Source: Mycolicibacter longobardus
Lineage (GTDB): Bacteria; Actinomycetota; Actinomycetes; Mycobacteriales; Mycobacteriaceae
Reading direction: 5' to 3'
NCBI RefSeq assembly: GCF_002102265.1
Contig: NZ_LQPG01000007.1
Span: 299,519 to 363,518 of the forward strand
DNA: 64,000 bases
The notes beneath the pieces were generated by a model that worked only from the letters and a program-made list of their open reading frames with translations, was not told the DNA's origin and searched no databases. A program made the translations under genes and the position numbers. Shown here piece after piece: positions 7,312 through 16,985 of this stretch. The stretch's first letter is position 1. Each line of letters begins with the position of its first letter.

Positions 7312-8630
7312 TGCTGGCCGCGCTCCCGCTCCGCTCGTTCTTCCTTGGCCAACTGAGCAGCCTGCACCCGACCCTCGTTCATCTCGGCCATCGCCTCGGG
7401 GATCTCGGTGGCGGTGAACGTGCCGCCCCGGCCGGTCGGCAGGCCGCCGAACGAGTAGGACTCGTCGAATGCCGGCGCGGTGGACGCCGGCCGGCGGGAC
7501 TCCAGCTTCTCCAGCACCGGTTCGAGGCGCTTGGCCTTCTCGGCGACCGCCTTCTCATCGCGTTCGATGAACTCCGGCAGCACCTCCTTGCCCATCAGTT
7601 CGATGGCCTCCATGGTCGCGTCGTGACTGCGCGGGTTGAGCAGCAGGATGAGCTCGTCGACACCGCTCTCCTCGTAGCCGCGCAGGAATTCCCGCGTGGT
7701 CGCGGGGCTTCCGATCGCTCCGCGGCCCGGCCCGTAGGCCAGTGTCGGGTCTTTCTCCACCTCTTCGAGGTAGCGGTTCCACACCCCGGTGCGGCCCGGG
7801 GTGTGCTCACCGGTCATGTAGTAGTGCATGATCCCGAACGAGAAGAATCCGCCGCCGACGCCGAGCCGCTGGATCGCCTGCTCATCGGTGGGGGCCACCA
7901 TCATGGACAGGTCGCCGCCGATGGCCAGGATGTTCGGGTTCACCTGCGGGGTGACCGGGACGCCGTTCTCTTCGAGTTCCTTGTAGTAGCCGTTGACCCG
8001 TTCGGCCAGTGGGCCGGGGCCGGTGTAGGCGAAACTCAGTGCGCCGATGCATTTCTGGGCCGCCATCTGCACCGAGGCGGGCCGGGTGCACGCCACCCAC
8101 ACCGGCGGGTGCGGCTTCTGCATCGGCTTGGGGATGACGTTGCGGGCCGGCATCTGCACGTGCTGGCCGTCGAAGCCGGTGAACGGCTCCTCGGTCATGC
8201 AGCGGATGGAGACCTCCAGTGCCTCCTCCCACTGGGCGCGTTTGTCGGCCGGGTCGATGCCGAACCCGCCGAGCTCGGCGATCGAGGAACCCTCCCCGGT
8301 ACCGAACTCGACGCGGCCGCCCGACAGCAGGTCCAAGGTGGCGATCCGCTCGGCCACCCGGGCCGGGTGGTTCACCACGGGCGGCAGGTGCATGATGCCG
8401 AAGCCCAACCGGATGTGCTTGGTCCGCTGGCTGGCTGCCGCCAGGAACATCTCCGGGGCGGTGGCGTGGCAGTACTCCTCCAGGAAGTGGTGCTCGGTGA
8501 GCCAGACCGTCGAGAACCCGGCCTTGTCGGCCGCCTCCACCTCGTCGAGGCCGTCTTGGAAGAGCGCGTGCTCGTCGTCGTCCGACCACGGACGCGGCAG
8601 CGCGAACTCGTAGAACAGTGAGATCTTCAC
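7308..8630 (-). CDS. LLM-class flavin-dependent monooxygenase (luciferase-like)
   Basis: 440-residue protein of the bacterial luciferase family (TIM barrel binding FMN or F420): [15 protein letters not shown] at the start, TEHHFLEEY, LGFGIMHLPPVVNHPARVAERIATLD, and GRVEFGTGEGS. Such proteins carry out Baeyer-Villiger or hydroxylation reactions with reduced flavin supplied by a separate reductase; none is encoded in the operon, and F420 use is possible in mycobacteria. The C-terminal tail of about 60 residues is charged and longer than in typical members. Coupled by ATGA overlaps on both sides. Confidence 0.9.
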   Translation of the reverse strand: MKISLFYEFALPRPWSDDDEHALFQDGLDEVEAADKAGFSTVWLTEHHFLEEYCHATAPEMFLAAASQRTKHIRLGFGIMHLPPVVNHPARVAERIATLDLLSGGRVEFGTGEGSSIAELGGFGIDPADKRAQWEEALEVSIRCMTEEPFTGFDGQHVQMPARNVIPKPMQKPHPPVWVACTRPASVQMAAQKCIGALSFAYTGPGPLAERVNGYYKELEENGVPVTPQVNPNILAIGGDLSMMVAPTDEQAIQRLGVGGGFFSFGIMHYYMTGEHTPGRTGVWNRYLEEVEKDPTLAYGPGRGAIGSPATTREFLRGYEESGVDELILLLNPRSHDATMEAIELMGKEVLPEFIERDEKAVAEKAKRLEPVLEKLESRRPASTAPAFDESYSFGGLPTGRGGTFTATEIPEAMAEMNEGRVQAAQLAKEERAERERGQQ

Positions 8631-10375
8631 GGGTTACCTCCTGAGGATTGGTTGGAAGTCTGCGAATCGAAGGATTGCTGGCGAGCAGAGGTATCGGCGA
8701 TATGTTGGGCGGCAACGTAACCGAATGTCATCGCCGGGCCGATGGTCGCTCCCGCTCCGGCGTAGCTGCGGCCCATCACCGGTGCCGAGGTGTTGCCCAC
8801 CGCGTAGAGACCGTCGATCACCGAGTCGTCGGCGCGCAGCACCCGGGCATGCTCGTCGGTGCGCAGGCCGCCGGAGGTGCCCAGGTCGCCGAGGATGATC
8901 CGGAACGCGTAGTAGGGCGGCTTGCCCAGGGGGTAGAGGTTGGGGTTGGGCAGCGTCGGGTCGCCGTAGTAGTTGTCGTAGACGCTGTCGCCGCGGTTGA
9001 AGTCGTCGTCGTGACCGGTCCGGGCCAGCTCGTTGAACCGTTCGGCGGTGCGCCGCAGCCGGTTCGGCGGAACTCCGATCGCGGAGGCCAGCTCCTCGAA
9101 TGAGCCGCCCGCCTTGACCACCCCGGAGTCCAACCAGGCCTGCGGTATCCGGCGCCCGGTCGGTACCGGGGCACCGGGGACCTTCGGGATCGGCAGGTGC
9201 CCGGCGACGACGTAGCGGTGGAAGGACCGCTGGTCGGTGATCAGCCAGCACGGGATGTGGGTGACTCCGGTTTGCTGGCCCGCGATCATGGCGTGCGCGA
9301 AGTCCATATAGGGCGCCGCTTCGTTGATGAACCGCTCGCCGTCGCCGTTGACGATGAACTGGGACGGCATCATGCGTTCGTTGAGCATGAACTGCAGTCG
9401 CCCGTCGGGCCAGCACAGCGCCGGGAACCACCACGCCTCGTCGAGCAGTTCGGTGGCCGCTCCGACGGCTTCCCCGGCCCGGATGCCGTCGCCGGTGGCC
9501 AGTGGGTTGCCGAAGCTCCAATCATGTTCCAGCACCGGTTGATACTGCTTACGCCAGGCCAGATCGTGGTCGAAGCCGCCGCTGGCCAGGATCACCCCGC
9601 GGCGCGCCGAGATGCGCTGCGCCCGGCCGCCGCGCTGCACCACCGCGCCGGTGACCGCGCCGGAGACGTCGGTGATGAGCGCGGTCATCGGCGTGTCGAG
9701 CCAGAGCGGAATGTCGCGTTCGACCATGGCCAGCCGCAGGCGCGCGGCCAGCGATTGGCCGATGGCGGCCATCCGGTCGCCGAACACCCGGGCGCGGAAC
9801 ATCCGCCACAGCAGCTTGACCAGGACCGCTTTGCCGCGCCACGACTGGCGGACCTGGTAGAAGAGGCGAAGGTCCTTGGGCCCCAGCCAGATTCCCTTGG
9901 GTGCCAGTGCCAGCGGCGCCAGCAGGTGCTGCTCCTCGTCGCCGAGGCTGCGCAGGTCCATGGCCGGCACGTTGATGGTGCTGCCCAGCTCCGAGCCCCC
10001 TGGCAGTTCCGGGTAGTAGTCGGCGTAGCCGGGTTTCCAGACGAACTCGAACCAGGGGCTGGCCTGCTCCAGGAACTCCATCATCGCCGGGGCGGCGTCC
10101 ACGTACTGCCGCAGTCGTGCGTCGCTGACCAGACCTTCGGTGATCGTGCGCAGATAGGTGAAGACGTCATCGGGGTCGGGGACATAACCCTCCCGGCGTT
10201 GCGACGGTGCCCCGGGCACCCAGATGCCGCCGCCGGACAGCGCGGTGGATCCGCCGAAGTACGAGGACTTCTCCACCACCAGGGTGTCGAGCCCGCGGGC
10301 GTCGGCGGCCAGCGCGGCGGTCATGCCGCCGCCACCGGAACCGATGACGAGCACGTCGACGACATGATCGGTCAT
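8627..10375 (-). CDS. FAD-dependent dehydrogenase, 3-ketosteroid-delta1-dehydrogenase-like
   Basis: 582 residues. The N-terminal dinucleotide fold [17 protein letters not shown] is followed by [18 protein letters not shown], the FAD site of the KstD / fumarate-reductase family. Near the C-terminus [18 protein letters not shown] carries the Tyr and Gly used by KstD, and [14 protein letters not shown] closes the FAD site. It likely introduces a double bond next to a ring ketone. Operon position between MhpB-like and luciferase-like genes suggests ring desaturation before or after hydroxylation. True steroid specificity is unproven. Confidence 0.9.
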   Translation of the reverse strand: MTDHVVDVLVIGSGGGGMTAALAADARGLDTLVVEKSSYFGGSTALSGGGIWVPGAPSQRREGYVPDPDDVFTYLRTITEGLVSDARLRQYVDAAPAMMEFLEQASPWFEFVWKPGYADYYPELPGGSELGSTINVPAMDLRSLGDEEQHLLAPLALAPKGIWLGPKDLRLFYQVRQSWRGKAVLVKLLWRMFRARVFGDRMAAIGQSLAARLRLAMVERDIPLWLDTPMTALITDVSGAVTGAVVQRGGRAQRISARRGVILASGGFDHDLAWRKQYQPVLEHDWSFGNPLATGDGIRAGEAVGAATELLDEAWWFPALCWPDGRLQFMLNERMMPSQFIVNGDGERFINEAAPYMDFAHAMIAGQQTGVTHIPCWLITDQRSFHRYVVAGHLPIPKVPGAPVPTGRRIPQAWLDSGVVKAGGSFEELASAIGVPPNRLRRTAERFNELARTGHDDDFNRGDSVYDNYYGDPTLPNPNLYPLGKPPYYAFRIILGDLGTSGGLRTDEHARVLRADDSVIDGLYAVGNTSAPVMGRSYAGAGATIGPAMTFGYVAAQHIADTSARQQSFDSQTSNQSSGGNP

Positions 10376-11322
10376 CCGCGCGCCCCCGTCGGTTCTGCGG
10401 TGCGGATGGCGAACCCGGCGATCAGTTCCGGAGCCGGCCGGTAGTAGCGGTGGACGGTGCGGTAGCCGCCCTGGGCCGCCAGCGCACCGAAGGCGGCTGC
10501 CCAGGTTCGGATCTCGTGCGCCGATCCGCCGCCCGCCTCGGTGATGTACGAGTTCGACCAGTCAGCCAGATTGTCGAGGCTGCCGCTGTCGAGGATCGAC
10601 AGGAACCGCTGATCGAATTCCGGGTTCAGCGGTGCGAGATCGTTGGTTCCGGCGACGAAGTCGCGTGCCGCGGCAATGACCGCGTCCTGGCGGGCCGATC
10701 GCTGCTCGGGGCTCATCGGGGTGCCGTGCAGGATTCGGTCCCGGGTGACCGGTGGTGCGGTCTCCAGCGTGGGGATCGGCGGATCATGCGACAGTCCCCC
10801 GGATCCCAGGACGAGCACTCGCAGATCGAGGCCGGCCAGGAACTCGCCCACCGCGGCGCCCAGTGCGCGGGCGCGGTGTATCGGGCCCAGCGGAGCGGCG
10901 ACGGCGTTGATGAAGATCGGGATCACCGGGCATGCCGCAGCGTTGCCGAACAGCCGCTCCAGTGGCTGCACCACCGCGTGATCGACGTCCATGTTCGCCG
11001 AAACCGCCAGGTCCACACCGCGTTCCAGCACGGCGGCCGCGCAGTCGGCGGCGAGATCCGCGGGGACGTCCAGCGGGCCGAGATGCGTGCCGTAGTCGCC
11101 GATGCCCTGCGCGGCGGTGCCGATGCAGAACGGCGGCATCAGCTTGAAGAAGAACCCGTTGTAGTGATCCGGCGCGAACACCACCGTCAGCTGCGGGTCG
11201 AAGTCGGCGACGAAGGCCGCGGCCTCGGTGATCGCGGCGTCGATGTCGTCCATCAACTCACGGGACGGTCCCGGCAGATTCAGCAGTGGACTGTGGGACA
11301 TGCAGCACAGGGCCAGTGGCAT
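10372..11322 (-). CDS. mhpB: 2,3-dihydroxyphenylpropionate 1,2-dioxygenase-like extradiol dioxygenase (LigB superfamily)
   Basis: Type III extradiol ring-cleavage dioxygenase, about 316 residues, the same length as MhpB. Conserved blocks are [36 protein letters not shown] and [11 protein letters not shown], which supply the Fe(II) and catalytic histidines. It should split a catechol meta to its hydroxyls. ATG 11322 is favoured because AAGGAGG lies upstream; GTG at 11334 is directly against that motif. The 5' end overlaps mhpA by 65 bases and the 3' end overlaps the KstD-like gene (ATGA). Confidence 0.92.
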   Translation of the reverse strand: MPLALCCMSHSPLLNLPGPSRELMDDIDAAITEAAAFVADFDPQLTVVFAPDHYNGFFFKLMPPFCIGTAAQGIGDYGTHLGPLDVPADLAADCAAAVLERGVDLAVSANMDVDHAVVQPLERLFGNAAACPVIPIFINAVAAPLGPIHRARALGAAVGEFLAGLDLRVLVLGSGGLSHDPPIPTLETAPPVTRDRILHGTPMSPEQRSARQDAVIAAARDFVAGTNDLAPLNPEFDQRFLSILDSGSLDNLADWSNSYITEAGGGSAHEIRTWAAAFGALAAQGGYRTVHRYYRPAPELIAGFAIRTAEPTGARG

Positions 11323-12976
11323 CGGGGCGATCACCTCCTTCGCCGGTCAGCGCGAGGATGTCGAAGAGTCGGGCGCTCACCTCGGGTGCGCGCTGGGCGA
11401 TACAGGCCGCGGCGATGCAGCGGTCCGGACGCAGGAACAGCACCGATTCGCTGTGGCGGTCGAACCAGGACTTCAGCTCTCCGGTCCGATCGCCGACGAT
11501 GGTGACCGCGGGGTCGTCGGCCTCATCGGGTGGGGTCCAATGCAGCTGGGTCGACGGCCGGACCGCGACGAAACTCGCTCCCAGCGCCGCCCATCGCCCG
11601 AAGGCCTTCTCGCCGAGCAGGACCCGGGGGTTGTTGTTCCAGGCCAGCACCGCGAAGCCGGTGCCGATCACGTCGTCGAGGAGCAGATCGGTCTTGGTGC
11701 GGGTGTCCACGCGCGGCTGAATGAACAGGGTCCCGGTGGGCGAGTCGGGACGGCGCGGCTGGTCATGGACGACCGCACCCTGCTCGTAGCGCGGCATCGG
11801 TTTGAACCGCATCTCCAGCACGTAGCGCTTCAGGGTCGGCACCGCCGAGGCCGCGCGGATCACCCGGTCGCGTATGCCGGCCACTCGCCGGTTGGTCGGC
11901 GAGATCACCTTGCCCACCATCGTGGAGAGGTCGATCATGGCGCGGGCGTGCTTGCGCCGCTCGGTGTCGTAGCTGTCCAGCAGGCTCGGCCGGGCCTGCC
12001 CGCGGACCACGGCGGCCAGCTTCCAGCCGAGGTTCATCGCGTCGCGGATCCCGCTGTTGTAGCCCTGGCCCTGCCAGACCGGCATCAGATGCGCGGCGTC
12101 GCCGGCCAACAGCATCCGGCCGCGCCGGAAGGCGCCCGCGATCCGGGAGTGGTGGGTGTAGACCCGGTGGCGGATCACGTCGACCTCGTGCGGACGCGGC
12201 AGGAACGGCGCCAGCATGGCCGCGACGAATTCCGGGTCCTCGGCCTGCTCGTCGGTCTCGTCGGCGTGGATCATGAACTCGAAGCGCCTAATGCCGTGCG
12301 CGATGGAGATCGAGGCGTAGGGGCGCGCCGGGTCGGCCCCGACTTCGCTGTTGGGATGGCCGAGCGGGTCGTTGGCGATGTCGATGACGAGCCAGCGTGT
12401 CGAGGAGGTGGTTCCGTCGAACGACACGCCCATCAGCCGGCGGGTGGCGCTGCGACCGCCGTCGCAGCCGACGACGTAGCGGGCCGAGACGGTCTGCGGT
12501 TCCTGGCCATCCGAGCCGCCCAGGCTTACGGTGACGCCGTCGGCCGTCTCAGCGCACCCGGTCATCGGGCGGCCCCACAGCACCCGGACATGGTCGAAAC
12601 GCTCCAGGCCGCGCAGCAGTTCGGCGTCGACCAGTGGCTGCACGAAGCCGTTGCGCTTGGGCCAGCCGAAACAGGCGTCGGCGGGCGCCATCTCGGCCAG
12701 GAGCCGCCGCTTGCCGTCGTAGAACCGCAGGATCTGGTTCGGCACGGTGTGCGGCAGCACGGCGTCCACCAGGCCGATCGCCTGGAAGGTGCGCAGCGAC
12801 TCGTCGTCGAGCCCGACCCCCCGGGGATAGTCGATGAGGGTGTCGCGGTCCTCGAGCACCAGGGTGCGAACTCCTTGCAGGCCAAGGATGTTGGCCAGGG
12901 TCAGGCCGACCGGACCGGCGCCGACGACGACGACCTCGACGTCGCAGTCGCCGTCCCCGCTTTTCTTGGCCGCCAC
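11258..12976 (-). CDS. mhpA: MhpA-like FAD-dependent aromatic hydroxylase
   Basis: 572-residue class A flavoprotein monooxygenase similar to 3-(3-hydroxyphenyl)propionate 2-hydroxylase. N-terminal GAGPVG FAD fold, [18 protein letters not shown] (typical of MhpA), the GCDGGRS motif, and [20 protein letters not shown] (second FAD motif), followed by a thioredoxin-like C-terminal region. It adds a hydroxyl ortho to an existing phenol using NAD(P)H and O2, producing the catechol for MhpB. The GTG at 12976 begins one base after the upstream stop. Confidence 0.92.
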   Translation of the reverse strand: MAAKKSGDGDCDVEVVVVGAGPVGLTLANILGLQGVRTLVLEDRDTLIDYPRGVGLDDESLRTFQAIGLVDAVLPHTVPNQILRFYDGKRRLLAEMAPADACFGWPKRNGFVQPLVDAELLRGLERFDHVRVLWGRPMTGCAETADGVTVSLGGSDGQEPQTVSARYVVGCDGGRSATRRLMGVSFDGTTSSTRWLVIDIANDPLGHPNSEVGADPARPYASISIAHGIRRFEFMIHADETDEQAEDPEFVAAMLAPFLPRPHEVDVIRHRVYTHHSRIAGAFRRGRMLLAGDAAHLMPVWQGQGYNSGIRDAMNLGWKLAAVVRGQARPSLLDSYDTERRKHARAMIDLSTMVGKVISPTNRRVAGIRDRVIRAASAVPTLKRYVLEMRFKPMPRYEQGAVVHDQPRRPDSPTGTLFIQPRVDTRTKTDLLLDDVIGTGFAVLAWNNNPRVLLGEKAFGRWAALGASFVAVRPSTQLHWTPPDEADDPAVTIVGDRTGELKSWFDRHSESVLFLRPDRCIAAACIAQRAPEVSARLFDILALTGEGGDRPDATGPVLHVPQSTAESAGTVP

Positions 12977-12977
12977 G

Positions 12978-13841
12978 CTAACGCCCCAGCAGGAATTCCA
13001 GGTGCAGGCGGTTGAAGGTCTCGGGGTCCTCGTACTGGGGCCAGTGGCCGCAGCCCGGCATGAGCTCGAACCGGGCACCGGGGATCATCGACGCGATCCG
13101 CTTGCCCTCCTCGACGTCGGCCGTCGGGTCGTCACTGGTCCAGACCACCAGCGTCGGCGCGGTGATCTTCCCGTACTCCCCCGGCCCCAGCAGGTTGCGC
13201 GCCCTGATCTCGGGGTCCTGCAACGCCATGATGTCGCGCATCGCGTCGACGAATCCGGGCAGGCGGTAGATCCGCTGACGACTGGCCACGATGTCGTCGT
13301 AGTCCTTGGACTTGTCGGCCATCAGCCACTTGATGCGCGCCTGGACGGTTTCCCAGCTGGGGTTCTCGGCCGCGGCCATCGACAGCGTGATGATCCGCTT
13401 CATCACCTCGGGGTCGGCCTGGGAGCCGCCCGCGGTGTTGAGCACCAGGCGCTGCACCCGGTCCGGGTGATCGATGGCGACGCGGGCCGCCACCCAGCCG
13501 CCGAGTGATTCACCGCTGATGCTGGCCGTGTCGGCGCCGATCGCGTCCAGCACGTCCATCAGGTGTGTCACGTAGTGGGAGATCTCCAGCGGGTGGCCGG
13601 GTTTGTCGGTGTAGCCGTGGCCGAGCATGTCGACCGACCAGGTCCAGAAGTGCTCGGCGTGCGCGGCCAGGTTGCGGACGTAAGCCTCGGCGTGGCCGCC
13701 GGACCCGTGCAGCAGTACCAGGACCGGCTTGCTTGGATCGCCGGCCCGCAGGTAGCGGGTGCGGACGCCGGCCGCGTCGAGATACCCCTGCTCGAACGCG
13801 ACACCCTGGAGATCACTCCAGACGCTCTCGAAGTCGGGCAC
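12978..13841 (-). CDS. MhpC-like alpha/beta hydrolase
   Basis: 287 residues with [12 protein letters not shown] (oxyanion), [11 protein letters not shown], the elbow GESLGG, an acid in WTSDDPTAD and His in [12 protein letters not shown]. The spacing is that of carbon-carbon hydrolases acting on ring-cleavage products, consistent with its place next to mhpA and mhpB. It is the first gene of the nine-gene minus-strand operon, transcribed away from the IclR gene. A plain esterase is the alternative. Confidence 0.9.
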   Translation of the reverse strand: MPDFESVWSDLQGVAFEQGYLDAAGVRTRYLRAGDPSKPVLVLLHGSGGHAEAYVRNLAAHAEHFWTWSVDMLGHGYTDKPGHPLEISHYVTHLMDVLDAIGADTASISGESLGGWVAARVAIDHPDRVQRLVLNTAGGSQADPEVMKRIITLSMAAAENPSWETVQARIKWLMADKSKDYDDIVASRQRIYRLPGFVDAMRDIMALQDPEIRARNLLGPGEYGKITAPTLVVWTSDDPTADVEEGKRIASMIPGARFELMPGCGHWPQYEDPETFNRLHLEFLLGR

Positions 13842-13980
13842 CGGCCACCTCTTCCCTGCGCTCGGGCGGAAATATCGTTCTCATTTTCCGGCATACTTTA
13901 CGTGCTTTTATCGCACATGTATGTACGTTATATTCAAGAGCATCACTCTCCCACGGGTGTATGTCAAGGAGGCCATGCTG
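13842..13980. promoter_or_regulatory. Divergent promoter region between the catabolic operon and iclR
   Basis: 139-bp intergenic region with an unusually A+T-rich core (about 13870-13960). It contains GTGC-N7-GCAC at 13902-13916 and a degenerate relative of the GAGAAT-N3-ATTCTC palindrome at 13868-13882 (9 of 12 arm positions). AAGGAGG at 13966-13972 serves the iclR start at 13981. Divergent control by the IclR protein is likely, but no convincing single operator could be picked. Confidence 0.5.
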
Positions 13981-14682
13981 ATGTCCAGGCTGATGACCGA
14001 CGCTGCCCCCGAGACCGCGCGAGGTTCGCAGACACTGGCCCGGGGACTGGCCGCCCTGCAGGCGGTGGCCGCCGCCCCGGAGGGGTTGACGGTGCAGCAG
14101 GTCGCCGACCGGGTCGGCGTGCACCGGACCATCAGCTATCGGCTGCTCAACACACTGACCGGTTTCCGGCTGGTAGCCAAGGGAGACGATGGCCGGTACC
14201 GCTCGGCGGCCGGGCTGGCCGTACTCGGCGCCTCGTTCGACAACAACGTGCGCCAGCTGTGCCTGCCGACGCTGCGCGCGCTCGCCGAGGAACTCGGGAC
14301 CACGGTGTCACTGCTGGTGGCCGAGGGCGACCAGCAGGTGGCGGTCGCCGTCATCGTGCCCACCCAGGTGGGCTACCAGCTCGCGTTCCACGAGGGCAGC
14401 CGCCATCCGCTAAGCCTCGGCGCCGCCGGGATCGCGCTGCTGGCAGCCATGCCGCCGCGCCCCGGAGAACGCGACGTCGTCCCGCAGACCCGGGAACGCG
14501 GGTGGGTGGTCACCCACGGCGAGATCGAGCCCGGAACCTTCGGACTGGCCGTTCCGGTCCGCCGTCGTCCTCCGTCGCCACCCACCTGCATCAACCTGAT
14601 CTCACACCGCGAGGACGTGGTGCTTCGCGGCCGCGATGCCGTGCTGATGGCGGCCCACCGACTGTCCGAACTCCTGAGCTGA
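13981..14682 (+). CDS. IclR-family transcriptional regulator
   Basis: 233 residues. N-terminal winged helix (GSQTLARGLAALQAV, LTVQQVADRVGVHRTISYRLL), then a GAF-like effector domain with RQLCLPTLRALAEELGTTVSL and HEGSRHPLSLGAAGIALLA. ATG 13981 has AAGGAGG eight bases upstream and is preferred over 13975. Divergent from the nine-gene operon and upstream of a KstD-like gene, both probable targets. IclR proteins often respond to aromatic acids. The C-terminal part is shorter than in many members. Confidence 0.9.
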   Translation: MSRLMTDAAPETARGSQTLARGLAALQAVAAAPEGLTVQQVADRVGVHRTISYRLLNTLTGFRLVAKGDDGRYRSAAGLAVLGASFDNNVRQLCLPTLRALAEELGTTVSLLVAEGDQQVAVAVIVPTQVGYQLAFHEGSRHPLSLGAAGIALLAAMPPRPGERDVVPQTRERGWVVTHGEIEPGTFGLAVPVRRRPPSPPTCINLISHREDVVLRGRDAVLMAAHRLSELLS

Positions 14683-14711
14683 AATCCCCTGTGCCCGAGA
14701 GGAAGAAATCG

Positions 14712-16355
14712 ATGCCAGCCGGCGCGCGACGCGATTGGGACGACGACGATTGGGATAACGCAGTGGACGTGGTGGTACTGGGCACCGGCGCCGCCGGGCT
14801 CACCGCCGCGCTCACCGCGGCGGTGCACGGCGCCTCCGTCGCCGTCTACGAGAAGTCCGAAACCATCGGAGGCACCACCGCGGTCTCCGGGGGCATCGCC
14901 TGGATCCCGGCACACGACCGGGCGCCCGGTTTGACCGTTGAGGCCGCGATGGACTACCTGCGCGCCCAATCCTTCGGCGCGATGGACGACGCACTGGTCT
15001 CGACGTTCGTGCAGACCGGCCAGGAGATGGTCGACTTCGTCGAGGCGCACAGCGACGTCCGCTTCGAGGTCGCCACCGGATTCCCGGACTACAAGCCGGA
15101 GCTGCCCGGCGGCCGCCCGTCCGGGGGGCGGTCGCTGAGTCCACTGCCCTACGACGTGTCCCGGGTGGGCCCCTGGCAGGACCGGATCACCGCGTTCCCA
15201 GCCGACTACAGCAATGTCGGATTCGACGCCGAGACTCGCGCGCGGCTGCATGCCGACTTCGAGGACTCAGCGGCCGGCAATCTGTGCGTCGCCGGTACCG
15301 CACTGATCGCCGGGCTGCTCAAGGGCTTGCTGGACGTCGGGGTCACACCGGCGACGGGTTGTCGCGGCGTGGAGCTCATCGCCGGCGCCGAGGGCGACAT
15401 TGCGGGGGCCCTGGTCGACGACGGCGGTACGACGCGCCGGGTCCACGCCCGGCGGGGTGTCATCCTTGCCAACGGGGGATTCGAATGGGACGTCGCGCTG
15501 GTCGAAGCGTTCCTGCGCGGGCCGATGCGGGGCGCGGTGTCGCCACCGAACAACACCGGAGACGCGCTGCGCATGGCAATGGCGCACGGCGCCGACCTGG
15601 CCAACATGGGCGAGGCGTGGTGGGTTCCGATCGTGCGGATTCCCGGCGACACCATCTCCGGCAAACAACGCAGCCGCAGCGTACGACTGGAACGCACCCG
15701 ACCGCGCAGCATCATCGTCAACCGGGCCGGCCGGCGGTTCGTCAACGAGGCCTGCGACTACAACTCGATGGCCGGCGCCTTCCACTACCTGGAGCCCCGC
15801 GGCGGGTACGTCAATGATCCGGCGTGGATCGTGTTCGACTCCGGACACCTGAAACGGTACGGATTCCTGGGCGTGCCACCCGGCGGCCAGGCACCGGAGT
15901 GGTTCTGCGAGTCGCGCGATCTGGCCGATCTGGCCGCGAAGACCGGCATCGACGGGTGCGGGCTGGCGCAGACAGTGGACGCCTGGAACCTCGGCGTCGC
16001 GGCGGGCTCGGATCCCGAGTTCGGGCGGGGCTCCAGCGCGTACGACGGGTACTGGGGCGATGATCAGGCGACCACTGTGGCGGGGCGGACCCTGGGGCCC
16101 ATCGACACCGCCCCCTACTACGCGGTGCCGCTGTCGGTCGGGGCGATGGGGACCAAGGGCGGGCCACGCACCGACTCCGACGGCCGGGTCCTGCATGTCA
16201 CCGGTCGGGCGATCCCGGGCCTGTTCGCCGCGGGCAACGCGATGGCCGGGGTGACCGGTCGGGCCTACGGTGGAGCGGGCGGCACCATCGGCCCGGCGAT
16301 GGTGTTCGGCTTCCGGGCCGGGCGGGCCGCGGCCATCACAGGCACGGCGTCTTGA
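14712..16355 (+). CDS. FAD-dependent oxidoreductase, KstD / fumarate-reductase family
   Basis: 547 residues. DVVVLGTGAAGLTAALTAAVHG and EKSETIGGTTAVSGGIAW form the FAD site, the C-terminal PYYAVPLSVGAMGTKGGP resembles the KstD active region, and GAGGTIGPAMVFG closes the fold. ATG 14712 follows an AGAGGAAG segment and lies 29 bases after iclR, so the two are probably co-transcribed. Second KstD-like enzyme of this locus; likely a ring dehydrogenase or reductase with a different substrate from the 582-residue paralogue. Confidence 0.9.
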   Translation: MPAGARRDWDDDDWDNAVDVVVLGTGAAGLTAALTAAVHGASVAVYEKSETIGGTTAVSGGIAWIPAHDRAPGLTVEAAMDYLRAQSFGAMDDALVSTFVQTGQEMVDFVEAHSDVRFEVATGFPDYKPELPGGRPSGGRSLSPLPYDVSRVGPWQDRITAFPADYSNVGFDAETRARLHADFEDSAAGNLCVAGTALIAGLLKGLLDVGVTPATGCRGVELIAGAEGDIAGALVDDGGTTRRVHARRGVILANGGFEWDVALVEAFLRGPMRGAVSPPNNTGDALRMAMAHGADLANMGEAWWVPIVRIPGDTISGKQRSRSVRLERTRPRSIIVNRAGRRFVNEACDYNSMAGAFHYLEPRGGYVNDPAWIVFDSGHLKRYGFLGVPPGGQAPEWFCESRDLADLAAKTGIDGCGLAQTVDAWNLGVAAGSDPEFGRGSSAYDGYWGDDQATTVAGRTLGPIDTAPYYAVPLSVGAMGTKGGPRTDSDGRVLHVTGRAIPGLFAAGNAMAGVTGRAYGGAGGTIGPAMVFGFRAGRAAAITGTAS

Positions 16356-16397
16356 AAGCGGCGTCTTGAACGCGGGGCACCCCGACGCGGAAATGCT

Positions 16398-16416
16398 ATT
16401 CTTCTCTGCAAAGAAT
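16398..16416. promoter_or_regulatory. ATTCTT-N7-AAGAAT inverted repeat
   Basis: 19-bp inverted repeat with perfect six-base arms in the 111-bp gap before the MmpS-like gene. The same arrangement (ATTCTT, seven bases, AAGAAT) occurs at 36375-36393 before an amidohydrolase. Possible operator; no regulator assigned. Confidence 0.4.
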
Positions 16417-16466
16417 TTGAGTCTTTGGCGGTGCGGCCGCTCGGCGGCGCAGCAGTGGAGGGGCCC

Positions 16467-16889
16467 ATGACAGCCAGGCAGGTCGCCGCGGCATCCCTGG
16501 TCTTGGGTGTGGCGTTCGGCGGCGCGCTGGCAGTCGCCACCCCGGCGGGTGCCGACGGGCACCGGGTGCGTTACTCGGTCAGTGCGACCCAAACGACGCG
16601 GGTGGTGATCTACTACCGCGAGGTACAGCCGCCCAACTTCGGTGAATACAGCCACAACCCGTACCAGTACAGTCCGCGAGCGGACGTCACGGTCGGGCCG
16701 AATCAGCCCTGGATCTTCGAGACCACCCTGGCCGTCCCCCAGGACTGGGCGATGGTGGTGGCCTCCCTTCCGGAGCACCATTCCGAGCTTCCCTCACCCG
16801 GGTTCGTCTGCGAACTGCGCGTCGATGACGTCGTGGTCGCCACCGACGCCGGCACCAAGGGGGCGCTCTGCTCGCTCCGCACCTGGTGA
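16467..16889 (+). CDS. Secreted MmpS-like protein
   Basis: 140 residues. A cleavable signal peptide (about residues 1-26, ending ATPAGADG) precedes a beta-rich domain. The order VRYSVSATQTTRVVIYYREV ... WIFETTLAV ... VCELRVDDVVVATDAG ... CSL follows the extracellular MmpS pattern (first strand, YxD/YxE turn, Trp strand, Cys-x-Leu/Ile-x-Val-Asp, last Cys), but the usual membrane anchor is replaced by a signal peptide and there is no mmpL neighbour. The assignment rests on pattern only. Positioned between the KstD-like gene and two Mam genes. Confidence 0.7.
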   Translation: MTARQVAAASLVLGVAFGGALAVATPAGADGHRVRYSVSATQTTRVVIYYREVQPPNFGEYSHNPYQYSPRADVTVGPNQPWIFETTLAVPQDWAMVVASLPEHHSELPSPGFVCELRVDDVVVATDAGTKGALCSLRTW

Positions 16890-16985
16890 GCGCCCTGGTG
16901 CTACCGTTTTGGAGCGGTCTTGCGAAGGTGCCTGATCTGGTGGGGACCTTGTTGGAGCTGGGTGGACAACGAGACAGGAGGCCGT

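Noticed and set aside
12977..13078. MhpA start at 13078
   Set aside because: It would overlap the preceding hydrolase gene by about 100 bases with no homology; the GTG at 12976 follows the hydrolase stop and precedes the FAD fold.
13868..13882. GGAAATATCGTTCTC as a regulon site before the nine-gene operon
   Set aside because: Three of twelve arm positions differ from the GAGAAT element, which is too weak to count it in the regulon without binding data.
13563..14711. N-terminal 380-residue extension of the FAD protein ending at 16355
   Set aside because: The upstream part overlaps the hydrolase, promoter region and iclR and has shadow composition; the FAD fold begins at the ATG at 14712, which has a purine-rich ribosome-binding region.
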